A DNA stretch of 64,000 nt, from assembly GCA_029948255.1 (NCBI GenBank), contig JALIZF010001885.1, positions 868,001-932,000 of the forward strand, read 5' to 3'. Below the pieces are notes generated by a model. The model was not told where the DNA came from. It saw only the letters and a program-made list of their open reading frames with translations, and did not search any database. Shown here piece by piece: positions 11,382 through 22,400 of the stretch. This DNA comes from Telmatactis stephensoni (lineage: Eukaryota > Cnidaria > Anthozoa > Actiniaria > Isophelliidae). Position 1 is the first letter of the stretch, and each line of letters begins with the position of its first letter. A program made the position numbers and the translations under genes.

Positions 11382-12290
11382 TTCAAAATCATAGGACCTA
11401 GAAGCTGAGAACGAAATGGTTCCTGGGTACACTAGTAATATATGGATTTTCATTTAAGGTGCTCTTATAGAAAAAAATGAGCGTTTTGAAGGAAATAATC
11501 AAAATTCAAAACATCATTAATTGCAATCTTTAATCCCTTCTAAATCATAATTTGAATGGTTACTTTAAAACAAGACCTTTTTATGCCCCAAATTTAATAA
11601 ATTGTGCATTTTCTCCCATAGCAACGCCATAGCAACACATGATATTTCCATGGCCTTTTATCCAAATGCCGTGAAATTAACAAGTAAAATTAAGCTAACA
11701 ATCTAATATTCTAGGAGATAAACCAAAAAATTTAAAAAATTCAGAAATTTTTTGCCCAAAACAAACATTATCTCTAAATTGTAGATCTTTTTTATTTATA
11801 TGTTTTACATTATTAATGAAATTAAATCTACAATAATAAGAAAAGCCCTTCTTTTTTGGTTTAAGTCCTAGACAAACTATTTAGAAATACTTTAAAACAA
11901 ATTGTGTATTTCTATCATCAATAGTTAATGTGTTATTTGGTTTACAATAACCACCACTATTTTCTTTTGTTCTCTTTTTTCTCTTTTTTCCCTTTCCTCT
12001 TCCTTTCAGAATATTTGGTCTGCAATGAAATTTTTTTGTCAGTGTGGCCTTTTCTATAACATGCAATAAAGTGTTTGTTGTTATGACGGTTTTCCAGTAA
12101 AATGTTCATTTTTTTGTATAAGACCACCTAAATAAACGCATCTGGAATACCAAGAATTTGTCTCAATCGCTGTTTGAAACGTCCACGTCCACTCGCTTCT
12201 TTAAAATCATCTAATCAACAGAATTCCCAATTTTCATTTCGGTCTCAGCTTCTAATAAGGTTTTGAAAGGGTCAATGTTTGTGTGATTAG
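11382..12290. repeat. Interspersed repeat A, copy 2 (longer)
   Basis: AGAAGCTGAGAACGAAATGG at about 11400 and AAAATCATCTAATCAACAGA at about 12203 with TTTCGGTCTCAGCTTC match copy 1 at 6120-6330, with extra sequence between. Part of the same 3' block (TTTCGGTCTCAGCTTCTA) also occurs near 38044. No coding potential seen. Confidence 0.6.
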
Positions 12291-12723
12291 CTATGTATAA
12301 AGAAAGTACAAGTGACGAGTGAGATATTCACGGTATGATACGAGAAAGCATTGTATAAAATAATGAACTCCCTGTTTACAACAAGTACGATATATATATA
12401 TGTCTCTGCATTGTCAACTTTATTTTTTGTAACAGATTGCGCCATAGTATGTTAGACTGGATTATTAACCAGTTTGTGGTACTGACGGCAAGACGTACAG
12501 GCAATGCGTGTCAATTTGTTCGAAGCTAAATGTCATTCTGAAACCCCAATCCGCATAGCCCACATTGGTGTATGTGTTAGTTAGGTAAATATGACCAGTT
12601 AGTTACGAGAAGTGTTTTTAATTTGTCATTTTTACATTTCTTGAAGTATCTCGCTACAAACATTTTCAAGATTGAAATTGATAGTATTTTTACGATTGAA
12701 ATTGATATTGAGGTATACTCTTG

Positions 12724-12906
12724 CAGGGGACGGATCCAGGATTATCTTCAGAAGGGTGTGCACCGTCTTCAGTAGGGGGTGCGCCATCAAATTGGAAACT
12801 GCCTAGATAGAGGATGTTTTGAAAAAAATATTATGAAAAAGGGACTCAAAGTCGTCTCAAGAGTGGGTGCGCACCCCCTGTACCCCTCCCCCTAAATCCG
12901 CCCCTG
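12724..12906. mobile_element. Small MITE with CAGGGG...CCCCTG ends (hAT-like)
   Basis: Left end CAGGGGACGGATCCAGGATT and right end CCTAAATCCGCCCCTG are imperfect inverted repeats. CAGGGGCGGATCCAG-type ends are common for non-autonomous hAT-like elements in animals. The expected 8-bp target duplication is not clearly preserved. Confidence 0.6.
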
Positions 12907-13679
12907 TCTTTTCACGCTAGAGGAAAAAAGGGTTGAGATTTCACGGAACGTAGTATACAACTGGGCTAGGGATTTCACAAGATGGGTATCAGACCGACGT
13001 TACGGAGAATTGTCATTTATTATAAATGCTTGAAAGGGAGACAATTGTCTTTATTGTATATATTAATTATTGTATATTAAAGGGCACCTTTCCTCTGTTA
13101 TATAAAAGAAAGGCTTCGTCCCCTCCCCCAAGGGATTGTTTGGCGAAAATTGGAAAAGTCGTTATATGAACTAGCCTGCATCTCCCCCAAACACACTGCA
13201 ACGCCTGCAACGCAAGCTAGTTGTGAATAAGAGAACATGACTGTGTTTTAAGTTAAAAAAACCCCGAAATTTTGTATGAAAACACTTACAGTTATGCAAG
13301 AGATACCAACAAATTTTCGATTTTTGAAAATTCGTATCTCCTTGATTTTTCATTCCTTCAAACTTCACAGTTTTACTGATTTTGATATGCTCTTTCCAGC
13401 TATGGTCATTATTTTTAAGTTTGGGGACTTTTGGAATTACATGAAAAAGCCATTAGTATGAAATGACTGTAGCAATTCACAAAATACGTCATTTACACGT
13501 ATAAGATTGCAGAATAAGTCTTGGTAACAGTCATATTCGCATTCAGTATGAAAAATCAGTTTAGAATAGTTATGTTACCAGCCTCTACCCCAAAATGCCT
13601 TCTGCACTTTTTGCGATCGACTTTTTCAGTTTTGCGCCTAGTCTAAAATGTTGTATTGGCAATAAACAAGAGTCCATAA

Positions 13680-13880
13680 AGGCGCGGAAATACGAGCAAC
13701 AAAATCGTGCAACTTGTCGCGCAACATTGTTGCGTTGCAATTTGTAAAGCAAATGTTGCTCGTATTACCACCCCGCGCGCAACAAATTTTCGTTGTTGTA
13801 CGAAATAGAAGCACTGTCTACTTTTTGCAACAAAGAAAATTTGTTGCGCGCGGGGTGGTAATACGAGCAACTTGCGCAGT
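13680..13880. mobile_element. MITE related to 3166-3397, with strong internal hairpin
   Basis: Starts GGCGCGGAAATACGAGCAAC like the 3.2-kb copy. The inner arms GTTGCTCGTATTACCACCCC and GGGGTGGTAATACGAGCAAC are perfect inverted repeats around about 60 bp. The right outer end is missing. The stretch 12910-15500 otherwise holds only this element and the (TTTA)n tract, with no supported gene. Confidence 0.75.
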
Positions 13881-14321
13881 AGCAAGTGTCCGGAACTACC
13901 TTAAGGCTATTTTTAGTAACAGCAAGTTGACGTCATACACGCGCGCAAGGCGGTCAAAGAATGAAATTTGATTTTTGCGCGCGCGGAGACAAATTTCATT
14001 GCTTGCGTGCGCGATGACATCAACTTCCTTGAAATTAATTAATTGACCTGTAAGCGCCAAGCACATCGCGCAAACATATCAATACTAGTTTTACTCTCTT
14101 AGTATTATGGTCTCTTGCAATAAATACATACTTTCTTTATAAATACAAAGTTGCTAAATTTTTGCATAAGTTCGCAACACCTATATAATGTCGGGAATTT
14201 TTTTAATCGCGAAAATCGCGAGGTTAAAGTTTCGCTAAGATTTCATGTTATAAGATACTGAGAAGTATTTAAATTGTAAACATTTTCAGAGTTAATTAAG
14301 ATCCTTTGTTCATTCATTATC

Positions 14322-14420
14322 ATTCATTTATTTATTTATTTATTTATTTATCTATTTATTTGTTTATTTGTTTGTTTGTTTGTTTGTTTGTTTATTTATT
14401 TATTTATTTATATTATTCAT

Positions 14421-14451
<31 letters not shown>

Positions 14452-14612
14452 TCTATTTATTTGTTTGTTTGTTTGTTTGTTTGTTTGTTTGTTTGTTTGT
14501 TTGTTTATTTATTTATTTATATTATTCATTCATTCATTTATTTATTTATTTATTTATGTATTCATTTATTTATCCATATATATATTTATTTACTTATTTA
14601 TTTATTTTTTCT
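14322..14612. repeat. (TTTA)n / (TTTG)n tetranucleotide array
   Basis: Alternating blocks of TTTA and TTTG with ATTC interruptions; the pattern TTTA-block, TTTG-block, TTTA-block occurs twice in tandem (about 14330-14405 and 14425-14520). Ile/Tyr/Leu/Phe-rich frames over it are artefacts. Confidence 0.97.
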
Positions 14613-15506
14613 TGTTTTAACAGGGTTAGAGTGCAGGTGAAAATCAAGATTACCAAATTGCACAAACTAGTACTCATTCTTGTATTGTATACTTGAAACA
14701 ATTGCATGTATTATATTCAATTAAATAAATTGCATGATTCGGCTAAAAGCATAAAAATCACGAATAACTGAAAAGTTGTTTGTAGTATATTGTTGACTCA
14801 GAAGTCCATTTTCACACCACATTACAGCGTCTTTTATAATTACGCGACCTTCAAACTGTCTGTTGGAATTTGAATTTGGCAGCTAAATATGATTTTAGTA
14901 TACCCCAATTAGTATACCCCAATTTGAAATTTCTATTTTTCTCGCTTTTAAGTCACGTGACCACCGCCTGAAATTCACATAACCGTGCTTAAAATTTTAA
15001 GGAACCTAAATGTCACTTGAGGCCTATAAATTCTATTTCATAGGCCAGTTAAACTCGAAATAGTTATTATAAAAAATGTGTTTCTCCAAAATCCGGTAAA
15101 AGACCATGCTTTAGGTGCTTCGTATTTTTGATTTTTAATTTTGATCGAAGGTAGCCAAAATACATGTTTTGGACTGACGCCAAATTGTCGTGGTCGCGTA
15201 ATTATGAAAAGCGCAGCGCTGTAATGACAATACACCTATGAACCTACCATTCCCCCTCCCTCCTCGCCCCAGTCCCTTCCCCTCCACCTTTCCCCTCCCC
15301 TCCCCTTCCCTTCCCCTTAGGGCCGCTACGCAGGCTAACCCGGTATATGAGCTGATAGTCCAGTAATAGAGGAACCCATCAGAGTGCGCGATTGCTTCAT
15401 ATCCTGGATGTGGATATAATAATAATACTTAACAATTACTTAAGGTATTTACCCAAAATTACTTAAATTGATTAAATAATTACCGTAAAATTATTATTAC
15501 TCAAAT

Positions 15507-16428
15507 TTAAGCCATTCCACTACCCTGGTGACTTTTTATCAACTGCACAAAAACTCCGTCACTTTTAGCAGCAAGGACTGCTGGACTGTCATATTCTACC
15601 ACGTGACCCTGGTCAAGAACCAGTACCCTGTCATAGTCCATGATAGTGTTCAAGACGATGTGCTATAGTCAGCACAGTGCAATGACCAAACTTTTCTCGT
15701 AGAACTTGTTGGACGAGCTGGTCGGTCTTGAAGTCAACGTTGGCGGTTGCTTCGTCTAGGACAAGAATTTTACAACGTCGAAGCAGAGCTCGTGCAAGAC
15801 ACAGAAGTTGTGTTTCACCCACACTGAAACCTGATCCATTTTTGCCAATGGTGTAGTCTAGGAGACCGTCCAGTTTACCTACGCGCTCTTTCATTTGCAC
15901 TTCTTCAAGAGCTGCCCAGATATGTTCCTCTGTAAAATGATTGAAAGGATCAAGATTATGCTTAAGACTGCCACTGAATAAGATTGGATTTTGAGAGATG
16001 ACTGCCATCGATCTGCGTGCTTCTTGGATGTTTAGAGTACCAAGATCTACGCCGTCGATAATTACATATCCTTGAGGGTCTGGCATACGGAACAAAGCAG
16101 CTACCAATGATGATTTTCCAGCTCCAGTTCGTCCTGCGATACCAACCTTTTCTTGAGGTTTCACGTTGAAAGAGATGTCTCTCAAGACACGAGGCCCGCT
16201 CTCTAGGTACACCATGGACAACGCTTGCGCATTCAAAGCACCTTCACTGGGCCAGTCCTTGGGTGTTTCTCCTTGCCTTTCGTAACCTGGCTCAGAATCT
16301 AACAGGGTGTATCGTCTAACTCGTTCCACTGATATCATTTGAGTTTCGATATCAGACGCATAGCGTATTGATATTGATGACTGCCTCACAATGGAAACCT
16401 ACAATGGCTAGAAGGAAGCCAGCAGTTG
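15507..16428 (-). CDS. ABCC4: ABCC4-like exon 6: NBD2 and C-terminus, with two frame breaks
   Basis: The exon opens as ATAGFLLAIV in the frame set by exon 5. The conserved VRQS...DIETQMISVERV continues in a different frame from about 16400, so bases have been lost or scrambled between. NBD2 is complete (GRTGAGKSS, VISQNP, FSVGE, LDEATANVD). At 15651 one extra base (plus-strand c) shifts the frame inside AHRL. Past it the ancestral frame is readable to a stop at 15507 (DYDRVLVLDQGHVVEYD and onward). Confidence 0.85.
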
Positions 16429-19400
16429 CTGTTGAAAAACAAATGAAAGTCAACACTGAGATCCAAGCGCCTTTTTAAGTATATCTGTAAGACGAAAACT
16501 CTTTTTGTATAGATCGGTTATAAAACATATTGTTTGAAAATCACGATTCCAGAGTTTGAGAAGTCTTAGCTTGGGCTAGATTTTGAAAAGCTGTGTCATT
16601 TGTTGTTGGAAACTGGTCATCTAGGGAATTCCTGAAGTTTTGGAAGTGTATAGTAATTACAAACAATTTCCGCTTTGTGCACATAGACACATTAGTAGTT
16701 AATGAGAGAATACTTACCTGGGTCAATGTGGAGAAATACTGATGCAACAGCAACCGCAGTGACAAATAATGCACAGAGAGTGTCAATCCAAATACTAGCC
16801 CATCTACTAATGGACACTACCAAACACAAAGTTCGAGTGTATAAATTTTGAAGGCTGTAAAAAAAACCAACATATTTTTGAACATTTCAGTAAACAAAAT
16901 GACGCCATGCACAATTTTGTCGTTGTTTAGAAAAGTAAATTGAATTTGTCTTTCATTATTGCATGTGGTCTCCCAGTTGATGGTGAATTCTTGAAATAAC
17001 AGCCAAATGACTTAAATTCTTTACATCATTGTCGAGCGTCCGTTTGGCGATTTTGCTAAAGCTCTAGAGCTTGGGTCTGTACGCGAAACACGCGCCAAAC
17101 CGCCTCGTTTCTTTAATATTGACATCTGAATAGAACGTTTGTGTGATAGGGGTGTGTGTGTTTGGACTTACTTGTTAAGCTTCTCCACACTTCGTTCTAC
17201 CATGTGTAAAGAATGAATGACTTCTAACCCTTCCATAGTCTCTGAGACATAATCGTAAACTGGACTGCAGCGGATCGCTTCTAGTCTTGCTAAATCTCGA
17301 GCACCATTGAAATATATGTGGCAAATGTAAAGGAAAACAATAGTGGTTGAAGCTACTGCAATAATCAGCCAGTAATTAATAATCCCTGTCAGGACGAGCA
17401 CAGCTAGAAAATATAAGAAAACTGAAGTGCCTGTATTAAAGGAAAGAGGAATTAAGTCATCCATTGTTCCAATGTCTTTGGAGAAGCGGTTCATGATTCT
17501 TCCTACAGGATTGGTATCAAAGAACAATACAGGTGCTTTAAGGATGGCAAGGGTCATCTTGTCGTGAAGTTTCTCAGAAGACCTCAGGAAGGCAGCAAAT
17601 AAGAAAATGATGGACAAGCCAACCATGATAAAGGATCCAGCCACCAGACTAACGTATATGCCAAGTACAATGTTATTTCTCTGTTTGTGGAACGCCGTTA
17701 TGGCCATGACTTTTAGCCACCAGGTTGGAAGTAGGGGAGAGGCTAAGAATACGAAAAATGAAAAAGGTCAATACATGCATCATTTCAGTCAAAAACCGTG
17801 CGTCTGAAATTTCAGAACCTCAGGAATACGTTTTGTCTTGTTCATACTACCAACCTGGCTCCGGTAGTAAGGGTGAATAAACAGTTGGTTGAATAGCGCT
17901 ATCCGCCGGATTAATCCTTAGACGGTGGTTTAATGATAAACGCCATCATTTTATTTACGTATTGGATAAGGATTTATCCAAAGGATAACGCTATCTACCA
18001 TAAGTGCAACCAGAGTCTTCCTTTTATATTGGTCTATTTGCAACGTCTCGATTACATGGTACAAAATCCGCCCATAGGAGATAACAAGAGAATGTTGGTG
18101 GCCGTGTCCGAAACAAAAGGACTTCAACCAGCTAGCCAAACTTGACTTGGCACCAACTGTCATTAATAGCCTGATCAGACAGTACTTTCAAGACCTGTGA
18201 AATCACATTAGTTATCACCAGGGGCCTTCAGTTTTTTGCTGTTGATGCTGAACTGGCCCTTTTTTACAAATTAATGACTATGATATGATATCTAGTACTA
18301 GGTGTGATGGATGTAACGTCTTTTACCTTGAGCTGCGGCGTAGAATATAAACATCAGTACAATCAGGACAGTCGGTAACCCCGAACGAAAGAATTGCCAG
18401 TATAATCTCCACGACACATTACCCACAGCTTTGTCTTCATCTTTTTCTCTTAAATCAAGCTCCGCATCTTTTGCTAGTTTGTCTTTAACAATTCCACGTC
18501 CTTGTTCCTCTTTTGAAATTGAGACATCAGTTTTAGAAGAACCAGTGATGATATGGGCAAGCTGTTCGCTTTCACCTATCTCATCCAACGGACCTTTCTT
18601 CAGAAGAGCACCTTCTTTTAAAACAATGATCTCATCAGCTCTGTGGAGATGTTGCAGTTGATGTGTAACGAGGATCCTGATCTTTCCTGATAACTCTCCA
18701 CAAATACACTTGTCGAAGAGGTGCTGACCAACCCTCGCGTCTACTGCACTGAGTGGATCATCCAATAAGAAGATATCGGCATCTGAATACACTGCTCGTG
18801 CAAGGCTTACTCTTACCCGCTGACCACCACTCAGACTCACACCTCTCTGACCAATCATACTCAGATCACCATTAGGAAACTGCTCGATGTCTTGGTTCAA
18901 GTCACAAACGTCCAAAACTTGCTCGTATTGTGCTTTGTCGAGGGGTTTCCCAAAGAGAATATTATCACGCACCGTGCCAGTGAATATCCAAGGAATCTGA
19001 CTTACGTACGCCATTGTTCCTGAGCTAGAAATATGACCAGATTTCACTGGAATCTCGCCTAACATTGTCATCAACAAGGTGGACTTTCCACTTCCCACTG
19101 GTCCAGTTATCATGACTAACGTCTTGGATTTGGCTTTGAGTGAAATGTCGTGAATGGTAGAAGGTGCTTCCCCATCTGACCAGCCACTAGATACTTGAAC
19201 CAGTTCCAAATAAGGCGGATCCATTTCATCGTTGATGTTACGAGAAAATGCTTCTGACAAGTCATCATTATTGCTCTTCAGAGCAGTGTATTTCCATTTT
19301 GAGTTGGTTTCTAGGTTGCCTTTGGAGGAATCAGGTTGGAAAATGTTTGCGATATTTCTCAGTGTCCTATTGATTACACTCTTGACATCCTCTTTCCAAG

Positions 19401-22400
19401 TGGCTTTGCCATCGGCTTTGCTATGTTCAAGTGAAGACGGATACTTGTATTTGAGCAGGTATTGTTCAATTCTCTCCATAGAAGCTATGGAATCGTACGC
19501 GTACAGAATTCCCAAAACCTGACGATTCGTTGAACTAGTCATTAAGTTCAATATTGATACGAGAGTGAAGACATTCACGACTGTAAGATGGATGCCAACG
19601 TACAGCATAGTGATTACAGAAGTCAGCGTCGCCAGCACATTGATAACAAAAAATAATGTACAAGAAAAAGCCAGAAGCACATTCTTTATGCTTATAAAGT
19701 TGATTTCTTTCCTATAATGTAAAAAAGACAAATAAAATTATATGTACGGCATATTTCGGACATATTGCTCATTATCAGAGAAGTCACTTCTTATGCCTAA
19801 GGTGCAAATCAAACAGACCAAATGTATGATTAAAATTCGACCCGAACCCACGACAACCCGCGATTTCATGACGGGTGCTCTATCGCAACTGAGCTACCGA
19901 AGTAACTACAGTGGAGAGAGGTGAGAATTGCTCTAGTGAACATCGATTTTTTGCCATACATTTGCAGAAGAAGTAACTTCTCTGATGATGAGCAATATGT
20001 TCGAAACATGCCGTTATATATTGTATGTTTACTAGTTAATTGTTCCGATGGCCTATAAAGCTGAAGAACAACAGAAGTAATTCCCAGTTCCGAGAGGTTG
20101 TTTAATTTCGGTAGCTCAATTGGTAGAACACCCGTCATGAAATCGGGGTGTCGTGGGTTCGAGTCCCGCTCGGAGCATCTGCTCTTTTATCATACATTTG
20201 TTTTTTTTAATTTCCATCTTAGGCATATCAGAAGTGACTTCTCTGATGATGAGCAACAAAGAAAATTAATGTCGAAAAATGAAAGGCTAATGACAGTTGA
20301 TCATTATCAGTTTGTTATCTGAAAGGAAGTACAAGAGGCACAAATATCCCTAAAGGCGCATTCGCTTGGTCCTATAATTTCAGAACAGAAATACATGGAA
20401 TAGTCACTTAAAAACTGTTTATTCCACCACGTTTTTCGATGAATAATGAAAAAAAATATTTTACCTTAAGGACGGTGCCCACTAATGTGAAAGTAATTAT
20501 TTTCTCTAAAATCTATATGGGTGTGAAAGAACCCATTGTAGGCTGTTAGAATCCAAGAAAAAAATTGGGGGTCACCACGCATTTTAATGAGTTATACGTC
20601 ATCAAATGTTGCGGAAAATGCATTTTTGACGACCCAAAGAAAACAAATTAAAAATCCTCTATACTTCCAATAAGTTTCAAACTATTTTTTCCTAAAACAC
20701 TCTAAGCATAATTCTCTGGTAGGGCAATACCATAAAACCGCGAAAACTGAACAAAGAAAATAATGTTTTTTTTTAATATTTACTTGGTTTTAGGATGTTC
20801 TAGTCTATGATTGCTAAATACAATATGTGATATTTTTTATCATTCTTCAATTATAAATTTATAAAAAGCTTATATAATTATATGATCTATATTTTTCTTT
20901 GGTTTATAATTTACAAAAGGAAAAAAGAGGGGTATCCGGGCGATTTAAGAAGTTATTTACCGATAAACGCACGAAATACGATGAAATCCCTAGCCCTCCA
21001 TACAGAGTATAGACAGATTTTACAAAGCATTATGGGACATTTCCAAGATGGCGGCCAATAGGCAAATCTAGTCCTTGCGATCAAAACAGTGGTTTTTAAG
21101 CGAGTTTTATTCATCAATACTGAATTTAATTCTACTACAGGAACAGTCAAATGTTTTTTCTACAAGCAAGTAAGTTTTATTTATCCAAATATCGCAAAAC
21201 TGCTTTGTTTTTACGATGTTTTTACTACGAAGGGCCATGCGCAGAACGCAGTGCGCGCTGACAATAGTAGGCACCGTCCTTAATTGTAATAAAACAAGGA
21301 GTCTTTTCATTTTGATGATGAGGAAATCAACTCTACAGCGATTCATGGATCAGTGTTATTCTGTGTAATCTCATTCCGGAATATGGTCAATTGAACGTAC
21401 CCTTTTTACTCGGGCTACCTCACAGGTAGCCCGAGTCTAGGTTTAGGGTTCCTATCGATTTACGGTCATTTCGCACCCTATCCTTAACCTTAACCAGGTT
21501 AACTTTTTACCTTCTTAAAATCTTGATGATGTCCCGAAAATTCCATTCCCAAGCGTACATCTTTATTGCTCGTATTCCCGTGATGATCTCGTTCATGGCT
21601 GTAAGCCGCTTATCCGTTTCCGCAGCTTGTTTGATTCGATATTTAGCGAAGAGTCGACCCACCACGAACTGTAAGAGGCAAAAGACAAGAACTACAAATG
21701 CGCCAGATATTGACTGCCATCCAACTAGTATGCATAGCAGCAGTATTGACAGCAAATAGACAATCAAGGCAAAGGCAACGTAGATGAAATACGTCATCAT
21801 CTTCTCCATTCGTTGAGCATCGTTGGACACTATGTTGAAAACGTGACCAGCGCTCTCTTTTGTCAAATTGTAACGACTTGACCGCAAGATCTTTAGGTAA
21901 AGAAAGCCACGTTAACGGCGTTGGTTTGTACTACGGTAGTTTGGTATCTAGAACAGTCTTCGTATGAGTGTGAAACTGACGGCAACGTGCAGTGACCGTG
22001 TCAGTGGAAAGGCCTACTCCGGGTCCTAAAATCGCCGTAATTTTGGGCGATCGCAGGCGATTTTAGCAAAATTTTCCGCAAAGATGCTCAAAACGTAAGG
22101 CGATTTAGGGCATTTTTGGGCGATTTTAGGCGATTTTAGGGCCCGGAATAGGCGTCTACTCCGGACCCTAAAATCGCCGTAATTTTGGGCGATCGCAGGC
22201 GATCTTAGCCGATTTTAGGCGATTTAAGCAAATTATCCCCAAAGATGCTCAAAACTTAAGCCGATTTAGGGCAATTTTAGGCGATTTTAGGGCCCGGAAT
22301 AGGCCTGTGGAACGTTGTTTATAAAACGTACGAAATTCCTGCTGCATGTGAACGTGCCAATTTACAGTCATACGAAATCTGTTCAAAATACATTTGTAAC

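Noticed and set aside
14306..14696. FIYLFIYL membrane-like ORFs
   Set aside because: Translation of the TTTA/TTTG array; hydrophobicity is compositional.
20108..20178. Possible tRNA gene
   Set aside because: Box A and B look good, but the acceptor stem does not pair, U33 is absent and the tail is shared with other SINE copies.
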